64,000 bases of DNA. Source: Selenomonas bovis DSM 23594 (GTDB lineage Bacteria; Bacillota; Negativicutes; Selenomonadales; Selenomonadaceae). Under the pieces are notes generated by a model. It was given only the letters and a program-made list of their open reading frames with translations. It made no database searches and was not told the DNA's origin. The stretch covers positions 25,011-89,010 of the forward strand of contig NZ_KB908385.1 of the NCBI RefSeq assembly GCF_000381005.1, written 5' to 3'. Of the stretch, positions 37,176 through 46,673 are shown one piece after another. Position numbers and translations under genes: made by a program. Every line of letters begins with the position of its first letter. Positions within the stretch are counted from its first letter, which is position 1.

Positions 37176-38372
37176 TTATCGTTCGACTGCGGCAACAATC
37201 GCACGTGCGATGTCAGTGACCGGCCGGATCTCATCAGCGAGTCCGGCGTCTACCACGGACTTCGGCATACCGTAGACGACGGAAGTGCTTTCATCCTGGG
37301 CGATGGAATAGCCGCCCTCGGCCTTGATCTTCTTCATTCCTTCTGTGCCATCCGAGCCCATCCCCGTCATAATGACGGCGACGAGACGCCGCCCGATGGG
37401 AGCTACGGAATCAAACAGCACGTTGACTGCCGGCCGATGGTTCCCAACGGGGGGATCCTGGCCGAGCACGATCTTGCGCGCGCCGCCGCTCACGCTCACG
37501 CGCATATGATAATTCCCCGGTGCGATATAGACACAGCCGGATCGGATGATATCGCCATCCTCCGCTTCCTTGACATGGACAGCGGACAGGGTATCGAGCC
37601 GCTGTGCCAAGGATTTCGTGAATCCCGGCGGCATGTGCTGGACAACGACGACACCGCAGGGCAGGTCTTTCGGCAACCGCGTAATCACGCTCTGGAGCGC
37701 CTGCGGTCCTCCGGTCGACGTGCCGATGGCCACGAGTTTCCCGCCAGCTGCTGGCGAGGCCGTCTCTACAGGCGGCGTACCACGCGGCGTAAGCACCTTG
37801 GCACGCGGCTTGAGAAGCGGATTCTCTCGCTTGCCCGAAACAAAAGGTGATGTCTGCCACCGCGGCGTTCCCCCTGGCATTTCATGCGACGCGTGCCTCG
37901 GCAGATCAATATGCCGCATGACAGGTTTCTGCTTCTCGCGTTCCTTTTCCGCGCGCGCGCTCGCCACGGCTGACCTGACATTCGCTTTGGCCGCCGTACG
38001 GCATTTCGCGAGGATATCCGCCTCGATCGTATCGATGCGGGAAATCGAGCCGCCCGCCTTCGAGATGAAATCAACAGCGCCTAGCGAGAGTGCGCGGATG
38101 GTCTCATCCGTTCCTTCCTTCGTCAAGCTCGAGAGCATGACCACAGGCATCGGATGAATCTCCATGATGACGGCGAGGGCATTGAGCCCATCCATGACCG
38201 GCATCTGCACATCCATCGTCAGGAGATCCGGATCATACTGCTTGACCTTCTCGATGGCATCCCTGCCGTTGATGGCCGTACCGACGACCTCGAAGTCCGA
38301 CTGTGCCGCGAAAAGATCCGATAATACCTTCCGCATGAACGCAGAATCGTCAGCAATCAATATTCTGATCAT
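37176..38372 (-). CDS. cheB: chemotaxis methylesterase CheB
   Basis: 398 residues. Receiver domain with phosphorylated Asp D54 (LTMDVQMP) and a C-terminal methylesterase domain with the Ser-His-Asp set: GTSTGGPQAL, QHMPPGFTKS and MTGMGSDGTEG. The linker between them (about 140-205) is unusually basic and proline-rich. It removes methyl groups from receptors; no CheR gene is seen in this window. ATG at 38372 has AAGGGG eight bases upstream; an in-frame GTG three codons earlier is possible. Confidence 0.97.
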   Translation of the reverse strand: MIRILIADDSAFMRKVLSDLFAAQSDFEVVGTAINGRDAIEKVKQYDPDLLTMDVQMPVMDGLNALAVIMEIHPMPVVMLSSLTKEGTDETIRALSLGAVDFISKAGGSISRIDTIEADILAKCRTAAKANVRSAVASARAEKEREKQKPVMRHIDLPRHASHEMPGGTPRWQTSPFVSGKRENPLLKPRAKVLTPRGTPPVETASPAAGGKLVAIGTSTGGPQALQSVITRLPKDLPCGVVVVQHMPPGFTKSLAQRLDTLSAVHVKEAEDGDIIRSGCVYIAPGNYHMRVSVSGGARKIVLGQDPPVGNHRPAVNVLFDSVAPIGRRLVAVIMTGMGSDGTEGMKKIKAEGGYSIAQDESTSVVYGMPKSVVDAGLADEIRPVTDIARAIVAAVER

Positions 38373-38443
38373 CCAGCCCACCCCTTAGAAAACCACTGCT
38401 GTATCCGTCTCCGCAGATGTGGAGGCTCATGCAGCCAGCGGCC

Positions 38444-39133
38444 TTAGATGCTTCCATTGAGTCCCTTGGCAATCGCCCGGCGCTGCTCACTGAACAGGTA
38501 GCGCACGATCGCGTTGAGCGTGCGCCGTGACAGATGCTCCAGGAACAGGCCGACATGGTAGACGGCATGCTCCTCATCGAGCATCACGCACTGACAGCGG
38601 GCCACACGCCCCATGATTTCCAAAGTACCGACATTCGGGATGTCGAAGATCTCGAGCGCCATCTGGCTGTCCACTTTGACCGCCTGCGACATCACGATCG
38701 CGATGCCATTGCCCGAGAGATTGAGAGAGCGCGTCTCTATGGCATCGCCAATCGATCCATCCTCCGCGACGAGCCGCGCACGGACGCGCAGGTCGACGCG
38801 CACACGCACGAACTCGCGGTTCTGATGCCGCTCGACAGTCTCCGGACGCGAAACGAGCCAGACGGGAAGCCTCCCATCCTGACGCGCCGTGCCGAGATAT
38901 GTCGCGAAGAAACGATAACGGCATTGCTCTCCCACCGCCAGTGCATACACCTTGCTGCCCTTGCGCGGGATGACGGGCACACGCTGTTTGTTGACGGGAA
39001 GCGCCACCGCAATCCTCTCGGGCGTGAGATCCTCGATGCGGCTCGTATAGCGCTCGTCATCATTGTCAACGAAGAACTCCAAGCGCTGCCCTATCTTCAG
39101 AACATCCTTTGCTTTTATTATTTCGCCTGCCAT
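38444..39133 (-). CDS. PilZ-domain c-di-GMP-binding flagellar brake (YcgR/YpfA-like)
   Basis: 229 residues. N-terminal YcgR-type domain (about 10-95), then PilZ. The c-di-GMP contacts are complete: RxxxR at R102-R106 (ERHQNREF) and the NxSxxG motif at N138-G143 (SLNLSGNG). Proteins of this type slow or redirect the flagellar motor when c-di-GMP is high. Its place between flhG and cheB in the operon agrees with this. ATG at 39133 follows GGAGGAG. Confidence 0.9.
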   Translation of the reverse strand: MAGEIIKAKDVLKIGQRLEFFVDNDDERYTSRIEDLTPERIAVALPVNKQRVPVIPRKGSKVYALAVGEQCRYRFFATYLGTARQDGRLPVWLVSRPETVERHQNREFVRVRVDLRVRARLVAEDGSIGDAIETRSLNLSGNGIAIVMSQAVKVDSQMALEIFDIPNVGTLEIMGRVARCQCVMLDEEHAVYHVGLFLEHLSRRTLNAIVRYLFSEQRRAIAKGLNGSI

Positions 39134-39151
39134 GGGAAAGCTCCTCCGTGT

Positions 39152-40024
39152 TTAACGTGAAAAATGAAAAATTTGCTGCAAAAATCCTCTCCAGCCTCTT
39201 CGCACCGCCATCGTCGTTCCGTAGAGAAGGCTGTCTGCCATCGCCCGCACACAGCGTGAGGCGATGGCCTCCGGCTGAAAAATCAAGAACGGCATCTGGC
39301 GGCGCACGGAGCGCATGACAGCCGTGTCCTCGTAGACGTAGCCGAGGCAGCCGACATCGAGTTTCAGGAAGCGCGAGGCCGTCTGCGTGAGCTTCGCGAC
39401 GACATCGCGGCTTTCCCGCTCGTCGTAGACGCGGTTCACGATGAGCGAGAGATCCGGCTCCGGTGCATACATGCTGTACGCCTTCATGACCGCGTAGGCA
39501 TCTGTGAGTGCCGTCGGCTCCGGCGTCGTGATCAGCAGGACCTGATCTGCCGCAAGGATGAAGTCCATGACATTCTTGCCGAGTCCCGCCCCTGTATCGA
39601 CGAGGATGATGTCCGCGAGTTCTCCCGCCTCCATGAGCTTTACGAGGAGCTGTCCCTTTTGTGCGCCGTCGAACGCCTGCGCTTTCTCGATGCCTGAACC
39701 GCCTGAGATATAGTCTACCCCGTAGGGCCCATGCACGAGAACATCGGCGAGCTTGGTCCCATCCTCGAGCAGGTTGAGCAGATGCTTCTTCGTCGAGGAG
39801 CCGAGCACGACCTCGACATTTGCCATTCCGAAATCCGCATCGATGACGAGAACGCGCCGCCCTTTCATGCCGAGCGCGATGGCGAGATTCACCGTGAGAT
39901 TCGTCTTCCCGACGCCGCCCTTGCCACTCGTGACGGCGATGACGCGCGCATTGTCCCTGACCGGTGACTGCACCGTCTCGGGTCTCTTTTCCACCAGCTT
40001 CCTAAGCCGCTCTGCCTGGTCCAT
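39152..40024 (-). CDS. flhG: flagellar number regulator FlhG (MinD-like ATPase)
   Basis: 290 residues, ParA/MinD superfamily with deviant Walker A GKGGVGKT at residues 34-41, switch motifs VLVIDADFGMANVEVVLG and ILVDTGAGLGKNVMDF. The N-terminal extension (DQAERLRKLVEKR) resembles the DQAxxLR motif that stimulates FlhF. It controls flagellar number and placement. The start ATG overlaps no gene and lies one base after flhF; GAGGG is within the flhF end. Confidence 0.95.
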   Translation of the reverse strand: MDQAERLRKLVEKRPETVQSPVRDNARVIAVTSGKGGVGKTNLTVNLAIALGMKGRRVLVIDADFGMANVEVVLGSSTKKHLLNLLEDGTKLADVLVHGPYGVDYISGGSGIEKAQAFDGAQKGQLLVKLMEAGELADIILVDTGAGLGKNVMDFILAADQVLLITTPEPTALTDAYAVMKAYSMYAPEPDLSLIVNRVYDERESRDVVAKLTQTASRFLKLDVGCLGYVYEDTAVMRSVRRQMPFLIFQPEAIASRCVRAMADSLLYGTTMAVRRGWRGFLQQIFHFSR

Positions 40025-40025
40025 A

Positions 40026-41420
40026 TCATTCCCTCAGCAAGAGATCCGCGAGCGCTTCCGGCGTCGCGGGAACAATATCATCTGGCACGCTCTGCCCGTT
40101 TGTCAGGAACGAGAGCGCGACCTCCTTCTGATACAGGAGATTGAGAATCATGCCTACGCTCGCCGTCTCATCCGTCTTGGTGAATACGATGCAATCCGGC
40201 TCGCAGACGGAGAATTTCTCAAGGATATCCGCAGCATCGCGGTTCTTCGTCGTCGCGCTCATCACGAGATGACGCTCGATGCGCGGATTCGCCGCGAGAA
40301 AGTCGACAAGCTCCTTCATCTGGAACTCGTTATGCTGGCTGCGCCCCGCCGTATCGATGAGGACAAGGTCCTTCTGCCGGAACTTGTGCAGCGCCGTCTG
40401 GAGTTCCTGAGGCGTATAGACGATCTCGAGCGGGAGTCCGATGATGTCTGAGTAGGTCTTGAGCTGCTCGACAGCGGAGATGCGGTAGGTGTCCGCCGTG
40501 ATGAGCGCGGCGTCGACGCCCTGCTCGAGCACGAAGCGCGCAGCGATCTTCGCGAGCGTCGTCGTCTTGCCCACGCCCGTCGGGCCGATGAGTGCGACGA
40601 TGCGGCAGCCGTGCTGGTTCAGCCGGATGCCATTCGCAAATGTCATATGTGCCTTGAGATAGTCCGCGAGAACGGCGTGCGCCTCCTCTGTGAGGCTGTC
40701 CCGCAGCGTCTCGCCGGCCGCGGCAGCGCCTGCAAGATCCTTGAGAATGGCCTCGTCGACCTCCTGCTCCTTGAGCGCATCCTGCAGCGTGCGCACGCCC
40801 GCCGGCTGCTCCTTGGCCATGACCTGCGCGAGCAGACTCTTCATCTGCGTGAGCTCAGCCTGGAGATCCTGTATCTTCTTCGCGTCTGCCATCTGTGCCT
40901 CGCCGCCTGCCTTCTCTGACTCTGGTCCATCGCCTTCTACAGCGCGGATGTCCGTCTGCTCCGCCCGCGCGTCTGCCTTGATGATGCGAGGGTTTGTGTT
41001 CTCCTGCTGTGCGAGAGACTGCACGAGTGCATCGAATCTTTGCTGCGCCGCCCGCTTCTCCTCAGCCGCCTGAGCTGCCGCCTCGCTGACGGAACGCGCC
41101 TTTCCCGCAGACGCTGCCGTCGGCTGCGCCTGACGATACTGCTGCATTGCCTGGCTGGTTCGCGCGGGCGTGACAGGAGGCAGTTCACTGCCGTCAGGCC
41201 TGGAGACGACATCGAGCTTCTTCTTCGCCCGCGGCTTCTGCGCGGCCGGTGCATCTTCAAGCGCTGCCGTAACCTCTACGACCTCTTTGGCTCCGATGCC
41301 GAGGATACCACCCTCACGGTATTTTTTTGTGTGGAGGATGACAGCATCTGCCCCCAGCTCCGCCTTGACCTGCTGCATGGCTTCCTTCACGGTCGCTGCC
41401 TTGTATACTTTGATCTGCAC
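40026..41420 (-). CDS. flhF: flagellar biosynthesis GTPase FlhF
   Basis: 464 residues. N-terminal B domain (1-60), a long variable Ala/Gln-rich linker (about 60-200) and an SRP-type NG GTPase: GPTGVGKTT at 279-287, ITADTYRISAVEQL, VLIDTAGRSQHN and TKTDET. It marks the site of flagellar assembly. The start is a GTG at 41420, directly abutting the flhA stop, with GGTGGTG upstream, so translation is coupled to flhA. Confidence 0.95.
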   Translation of the reverse strand: MQIKVYKAATVKEAMQQVKAELGADAVILHTKKYREGGILGIGAKEVVEVTAALEDAPAAQKPRAKKKLDVVSRPDGSELPPVTPARTSQAMQQYRQAQPTAASAGKARSVSEAAAQAAEEKRAAQQRFDALVQSLAQQENTNPRIIKADARAEQTDIRAVEGDGPESEKAGGEAQMADAKKIQDLQAELTQMKSLLAQVMAKEQPAGVRTLQDALKEQEVDEAILKDLAGAAAAGETLRDSLTEEAHAVLADYLKAHMTFANGIRLNQHGCRIVALIGPTGVGKTTTLAKIAARFVLEQGVDAALITADTYRISAVEQLKTYSDIIGLPLEIVYTPQELQTALHKFRQKDLVLIDTAGRSQHNEFQMKELVDFLAANPRIERHLVMSATTKNRDAADILEKFSVCEPDCIVFTKTDETASVGMILNLLYQKEVALSFLTNGQSVPDDIVPATPEALADLLLRE

Positions 41421-43517
41421 TTAGATTTTCACCACCCCAAGAATCTGAATCTCGACGCTTTGCTCGATCTCCGCTTGCGAAAGCACGATGATGCCTGGCA
41501 CGGAACGCTCGACGAGCTTGCGGAAATAGAGGCGGACGGCCGGACTCGTGAGCACGATGGGCTGATAGCCCATGTTCGTGAGCTTCTGCAGCTCGTTGTT
41601 CAGCGAGTCGATGAGCTTCTTCATTGAGTCTGGGTCGAGGCTCACGTAAGAGCCGCGGTCCGTGCGCTGCACGCCGCCCGCGATGCGGTTCTCGAGCGCC
41701 GGGTCGAGCGTCACGCACGGCAGCTGACCATTCTGCACATTCGCCTGCGTGATCTGGCGCGCCATCGCGTGGCGCACGTACTCCGTGAGGATCTCCGTGT
41801 CCTTCGTCGCGCGTGCGTAGTCGGAGAGCACTTCGAAGATCGTCTCCATATCGCGGATGGAGATCCGTTCGGCGAGAAGGTTCTGCAGAACTTTCTGCAC
41901 CTCGCCGACGGTGAGCAGGTCGGGAACGACCTCCTCGACAAGCGTCTTGTTCGTCTTCTTGAGGTTGTCGACGAGGTTCTGAGCCTCTTGTCGACCGAGA
42001 ATCTCGGCCGCATGGCTCTTGATGACCTCCGTGAGATGTGTCGCGAGCACGGAGACGGCGTCGACGACAGTGTAGCCATTGAGCTCCGCCTGCTCACGCT
42101 CGCTCTCCGGAATCCAGAGTGCCGGCAGGCCGAACGCAGGCTCCGTCGTCTCGATGCCCGGAACTTCCTCGAACACTGTGCCGGAATTCATCGCGAGGTA
42201 ATGGTCGAGCATGAGCTCACCCTTGGCGATCTCGACGCCCTTGAGCTTGATGATATAGGCGTTTGGTTTGATCTGGATGTTGTCGCGGATGCGGATGGTC
42301 GGCACGACAAGGCCGAGCTCGAGCGCGCACTGGCGACGGATCATCACGATGCGGTCAAGCAGATCGCCGCCCTGCCCCGTATCGACGAGCGGGATAAGGC
42401 TGTAACCGATCTCAAGCTCCATCGAATCGACCTGCAGAAGAGAGACGATGTTCTCCGGCGAGGTCGCCTTCTTTTTCTGTTGCTGCTGGACGGATTTTTC
42501 CGTCTTCGCCTCCTGCGCCGCCGTCGCCGCCGTGCTCTGCTTCAGCGCGCGGCCGATGAAGAAGCACAGAACAGCCAAGACGGAGAACGGGATGCCGGGC
42601 AGGCCGGGCACAATGGCGAAAAAGGCGAGCACGCCAGAGAGGATGAAGAAGATACGGTCATTGCGGAAAAGCTGCGAGACCATATCCGCGCCGAGATTCC
42701 CTTCCGCGCCCGCACGCGTGACGATGAGGCCCGTCGCCGTCGAGATGAGCAGCGCCGGAATCTGCGAGACGAGGCCCTCGCCGACGGTGAGCAGCGTATA
42801 CTGCTGGAGCGCCTGCAGCGCGCTGAGATTCCTCTGCAGCATGCCGATGACGAAGCCGCCCGAGATATTGATGAGCATGATGACGATGGCCGCGATCGCA
42901 TCGCCCTTGACGAATTTCGAGGCGCCGTCCATCGCACCGAAGAAATCCGCCTCGTGCTGAATCTTCTCGCGCCGTACCTTCGCCTGAGCATCCGTAATGG
43001 CGCCCTGGTTCAGGTCGGCGTCGATGGCCATCTGCTTGCCGGGCATCGCATCGAGTGTGAAGCGCGCCGAGACTTCAGCGACACGCTCCGAACCTTTCGT
43101 AATGACGATGAAGTTGATGCCGACAAGGATGATGAATACGATGAAGCCGACGACAGGATTGCCGCCGACGACGAAATTGCCGAACGCCGTGATGACCTCG
43201 CCCGCGTAGCCATCGAGCAGGATGAGACGCGTCGAGGAGATGTTGAGCGCGAGACGGAAGAGCGTCGTCACGAGCAAGAGCGACGGGAAAATCGAGAGAT
43301 CAAGTGCCTCCTTGTTATAGATGACCGACATCACGACGAGCAAAGCAATCGTGATATTGAGGCAGATGAGGAGATCGAGCAGCAGCGTCGGCAGAGGAAT
43401 GATCATCATCACGACGATGATGACAATAGCGACCGCAATGAGCACATCACTATATTTCTGAATGAAGCTGCCCTTGCCGAACACGCCGGCCGTCGCAGCA
43501 ATCTGTGGTGCAGCCAT
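41421..43517 (-). CDS. flhA: flagellar export gate protein FlhA
   Basis: 698 residues. About eight membrane helices in the N-terminal half, the FHIPEP-family signature region (TRLILLDGYAGEVITAFGNF, VVGFIVFIILVGINFIVITKG, then the cytoplasmic loop LDAMPGKQMAIDADL), and a large C-terminal cytosolic domain that docks chaperones and substrates. ATG at 43517 has AAGGAG six bases upstream. Length and motifs are normal. Confidence 0.97.
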   Translation of the reverse strand: MAAPQIAATAGVFGKGSFIQKYSDVLIAVAIVIIVVMMIIPLPTLLLDLLICLNITIALLVVMSVIYNKEALDLSIFPSLLLVTTLFRLALNISSTRLILLDGYAGEVITAFGNFVVGGNPVVGFIVFIILVGINFIVITKGSERVAEVSARFTLDAMPGKQMAIDADLNQGAITDAQAKVRREKIQHEADFFGAMDGASKFVKGDAIAAIVIMLINISGGFVIGMLQRNLSALQALQQYTLLTVGEGLVSQIPALLISTATGLIVTRAGAEGNLGADMVSQLFRNDRIFFILSGVLAFFAIVPGLPGIPFSVLAVLCFFIGRALKQSTAATAAQEAKTEKSVQQQQKKKATSPENIVSLLQVDSMELEIGYSLIPLVDTGQGGDLLDRIVMIRRQCALELGLVVPTIRIRDNIQIKPNAYIIKLKGVEIAKGELMLDHYLAMNSGTVFEEVPGIETTEPAFGLPALWIPESEREQAELNGYTVVDAVSVLATHLTEVIKSHAAEILGRQEAQNLVDNLKKTNKTLVEEVVPDLLTVGEVQKVLQNLLAERISIRDMETIFEVLSDYARATKDTEILTEYVRHAMARQITQANVQNGQLPCVTLDPALENRIAGGVQRTDRGSYVSLDPDSMKKLIDSLNNELQKLTNMGYQPIVLTSPAVRLYFRKLVERSVPGIIVLSQAEIEQSVEIQILGVVKI

Positions 43518-43659
43518 AAAACACTCCTTATCTCCAAACACTTCGCAAACCATGCGCACAAACCTGCTGAAAGAGCACGTATGCCCACGCTGACCGCAAA
43601 GAGCCGCCCGGGGCTCCTAGGTATCATCAACTATGATGCCCCACAGGCACCGCCTTGCC

Positions 43660-44811
43660 TCAGGCCCTGCGACGCCGATGTTTCAGTCGATAGACATAGG
43701 CGAGCACCTCCGCCACCGACTGATAGAGTTCGCGCGGCACGCTGTCCCCCACCTCGGTCGAAGCATAGAGCGCCCGTGCGAGCGGCCGATTCTCGACAAG
43801 CGGCACATCATTTTCCCTGCCGACGCTCTTGATCTTCTGCGCGACGAAATCCGCGCCTTTCGCGACGACAACAGGCGCCGTCATGCCCTTCTCATACTTG
43901 AGGGCCACCGCGAAATGCGTCGGGTTCGTCACGATGACATCCGCCTTCGGCACCTCCTGCATCATGCGGCTCATCGCCATCTGACGCTGCTTCTGACGAA
44001 TCTTCCCCTTGATTTGCGGATCACCCTCTGTCTGCTTGAACTCGTCCTTGACCTCCTGCTTCGTCATCTTGAGGTCCTGCGTCGTCTGCCATTTCTGATA
44101 GCCGAAGTCGAGCACTGCCAGAACGAAGATCACGCCGATGACCTGAAATGCGAGCGTAAAGATGATCTCTGACATCTTCGCGAGCGACGTGCCAAGGTCA
44201 TAGAAGATGAACTGGGGCATCGTGAAAATCTCATCTTTAAGATAATTATAGATGAAAAAACCGATCACGACAATCTTCAGCACAGATTTCACAAGCTCCA
44301 CGAGCGAGCGTTTCGAGAACATGCGCCCGACGCCATTGATGGGATTGAGGTTGTCGAATTTCGGCTGAATCTTCTCGGCGCTCACATTGAGCCCCACTTG
44401 GAAGAAATTCACGGCGAGCCCCACCACCATGACCGCGAGCATGATGGGCATTGCCGTCTTCACGAGGATGACGCCCATGCCGATGAACAGCTGGATGACG
44501 TTCTCGACATCGACATTCTGGTTCAGATGACCGAAGATATAGATCGTATACCCCGCGATGTTCGCATAGATCTGCTCCCAGAGCGCCTTGATGACGAAGA
44601 AGCCGATGAGCAGCACGAATGCCGTGCTGAGTTCCTGGCTCTTGCCAACCTGGCCCTTCTTGGCGGCGTCCTGGCGCTTCTTCGCTGTCGGCTCCTCGGT
44701 CTTGTCGCCATCAGCAAAGCGCTGCAGGGAAAAATGGAAGCGCGCCTGACCGCGCGCGAACCGCTCCTCCCTACTGCAAAGCCTGCAGGGCAATGGATAT
44801 CTTTCCATACA
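43660..44811 (-). CDS. flhB: flagellar export switch protein FlhB (start uncertain)
   Basis: Four membrane helices and the C-terminal cytosolic domain with the self-cleavage motif NPTH (IVTNPTHFAVALKYEKG). It sets the switch from hook to filament export. The family usually begins near LQRFADGDKTEEPTAKKRQDAAKKG. A strong GGGAGGAG overlaps the fliR stop but no in-frame ATG, GTG or TTG lies at normal distance after it. The ATG at 44811 overlaps fliR by 41 bp and lacks a ribosome site; I use it as the nearest orthodox in-frame start. A CTG further in would give a family-length N-terminus. Confidence 0.9.
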   Translation of the reverse strand, partial: CMERYPLPCRLCSREERFARGQARFHFSLQRFADGDKTEEPTAKKRQDAAKKGQVGKSQELSTAFVLLIGFFVIKALWEQIYANIAGYTIYIFGHLNQNVDVENVIQLFIGMGVILVKTAMPIMLAVMVVGLAVNFFQVGLNVSAEKIQPKFDNLNPINGVGRMFSKRSLVELVKSVLKIVVIGFFIYNYLKDEIFTMPQFIFYDLGTSLAKMSEIIFTLAFQVIGVIFVLAVLDFGYQKWQTTQDLKMTKQEVKDEFKQTEGDPQIKGKIRQKQRQMAMSRMMQEVPKADVIVTNPTHFAVALKYEKGMTAPVVVAKGADFVAQKIKSVGRENDVPLVENRPLARALYASTEVGDSVPRELYQSVAEVLAYVYRLKHRRRRA

Positions 44812-45553
44812 TTTCATTGAACAACACATCCAGGAACATCACATAGAATGGCAGCAGCATCGAGAGCACGCCGACGCCGACCATGAGCTGGAGCGGAATG
44901 CCGACGACGAAGATATTCATCTGCGGCATCGTGCGCGCGAGGATGCCGAGCGCGACATTCACGAGCAAGATGGCGAACGTGACAGGCATGGCGATCTTCA
45001 TGCCCGTCACAAAGATGCCATTCGTGAAATCCACGAGGAGCATCGTAAGCGACAGGTTCGGCTGCATGGCTGCAAGCGGCACCATGCGGAAGCTCTCAGC
45101 AAGCGCGGTGATGATGACGTGATGGCCATTCGTCACAAGGAACACGATGATGCCGAGATTATAAAGAAGACTTCCGATGAGCGGAATCTGCTGACCGGAA
45201 GTCGGGTCCATGACATTGACAACAGCGAACCCCACCTGCATGTCCATCACCTTGCCGGCCATATGGATGGCAGAAAAGCAGACATAGGCGATGAAGCCGA
45301 TGAGCCAGCCGATAAAAAGCTCCGCGAGCACCGATCCTGCGAACGCCCAGACAGACGGCGGCGCAGCCACCGTACCAAGCCCGTCCACGACGGGGAACAG
45401 CACGAGCGTGAATGCAAAGGCCGCTGCCGCGCGTATCGTCACAGGGATGTTCAGGCTGCCGAAGAAAGGTGCGATCATGAAGATGCCGCTGCACCGCGTG
45501 AGCATGAGCAGGAAAACCGCCGCATGATCCTGGGCAAGCGTAAAGAAATCCAT
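44771..45553 (-). CDS. fliR: flagellar export protein FliR
   Basis: 260 residues, about six hydrophobic segments, with RCSGIFMIAPFFGSLNIP, FIGWLIGFIAYVCFSAIHMAGKVMDMQ and the C-terminal PLQLMVGVGVLSMLLPFYV typical of FliR. Part of the FliPQR gate complex. It lies 10 bp after fliQ. Confidence 0.97.
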   Translation of the reverse strand: MDFFTLAQDHAAVFLLMLTRCSGIFMIAPFFGSLNIPVTIRAAAAFAFTLVLFPVVDGLGTVAAPPSVWAFAGSVLAELFIGWLIGFIAYVCFSAIHMAGKVMDMQVGFAVVNVMDPTSGQQIPLIGSLLYNLGIIVFLVTNGHHVIITALAESFRMVPLAAMQPNLSLTMLLVDFTNGIFVTGMKIAMPVTFAILLVNVALGILARTMPQMNIFVVGIPLQLMVGVGVLSMLLPFYVMFLDVLFNEMYGKISIALQALQ

Positions 45554-45563
45554 GCCTCACACC

Positions 45564-45833
45564 TCATCCGATATAACTTGGCAGATTCACGAGCATGTTC
45601 GTCACATACTCCACCATGATGCTGAGCATCCACGGTCCGAAAATCAACACCGCCACGAAAACGGCGATGATTTTCGGGATGAACGCGAGCGTCTGCTCTT
45701 GGATGGACGTCGTCGCCTGGAAGACACTGACAGCAAGACCGACGATGAGGCCGAGGCCGAGCATCGGTGCCGAGACGAGGAGCACCACCATGAGCGCCTC
45801 CTGTCCGAGCTGTATCACGAGATCCCCCGACAT
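45564..45833 (-). CDS. fliQ: flagellar export protein FliQ
   Basis: 89 residues with two membrane helices and the family stretch LIVGLAVSVFQATTSIQEQTL followed by PKIIAVFVAVLIFGPWML. Small partner of FliP and FliR in the export gate. Normal length; 24 bp after fliP. Confidence 0.97.
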   Translation of the reverse strand: MSGDLVIQLGQEALMVVLLVSAPMLGLGLIVGLAVSVFQATTSIQEQTLAFIPKIIAVFVAVLIFGPWMLSIMVEYVTNMLVNLPSYIG

Positions 45834-45857
45834 GCGACTTCCTCCCGAACCATGAAT

Positions 45858-46622
45858 CTACTTAAAGCTTACGATGAGTGACTTGATGAGCAGATGCCAG
45901 CCGTCCACCATGACAAAAAGCAGGATCTTGAATGGCAGCGATATCATCGTCGGCGGCAGCATCATCATGCCCATGGACATGAGCGTGCTCGCGACGATCA
46001 TATCGATGACGATGAACGGGATGTAGATCATGAACCCGATCTGGAACGCCGTCTTGAGCTCACTGATGATGAACGCCGGTATGAGCGTGAGCGTCGACAC
46101 ATCCTCCTGCGACTCCGGACGCTCCGCGTCGGAGAGATTGACGAAGAGCGCGAGATCTGTCTCCCTCGTCTGCTTGAACATGAACTCCCGCATCGGTGCG
46201 GCTACGTTCTCCACCGCCTGCTCCTGCGTGATCTGTCCTGCAAGATACGGCTGAAGTCCCTGCTCATTCGCCTGTCCCCAATATGGCGCCATGATGTAGA
46301 ACGTCAGGAAGAGGGACAGCGCGATGACCACCTGGTTCGGCGGCACGTTCTGCGTGGAAAGCGCATTGCGCAAAAAACCGATGACGACGACGATGCGGAC
46401 GAAGGAAGTCGTCATGATGAGGATGCTAGGCGCGAGCGTGAGGATGGTCAGAAGCGCCATGATCTGAAGCGTCACCGAGACATCCTGCGGGCCATTTGCC
46501 TGCCCGATGCCGATGTTGACACTTGGGACAGCAGGTGCCGCAAGCGCCGTCTGCGGCAGAAACGCCAAAAGCCCCCATGCAATCAAGACGCCAAGGGCAA
46601 GGACATATCTCCGACCGTTCAA
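45858..46622 (-). CDS. fliP: flagellar export protein FliP
   Basis: 254 residues. An N-terminal signal-like segment (YVLALGVLIAWGLLAFLPQTALA) precedes the FliP core: TILTLAPSILIMTTSFVRIVVV, LRNALSTQNVPPNQV and the C-terminal MVDGWHLL. The start is a TTG at 46622, eight bases after GAGAGGGAG; an ATG further upstream lacks a ribosome site. Central gate component. Confidence 0.95.
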   Translation of the reverse strand: MNGRRYVLALGVLIAWGLLAFLPQTALAAPAVPSVNIGIGQANGPQDVSVTLQIMALLTILTLAPSILIMTTSFVRIVVVIGFLRNALSTQNVPPNQVVIALSLFLTFYIMAPYWGQANEQGLQPYLAGQITQEQAVENVAAPMREFMFKQTRETDLALFVNLSDAERPESQEDVSTLTLIPAFIISELKTAFQIGFMIYIPFIVIDMIVASTLMSMGMMMLPPTMISLPFKILLFVMVDGWHLLIKSLIVSFK

Positions 46623-46673
46623 AAACGACAACTCCCTCTCCACTGCACCATCACGATAAAACACCTGCGAACT

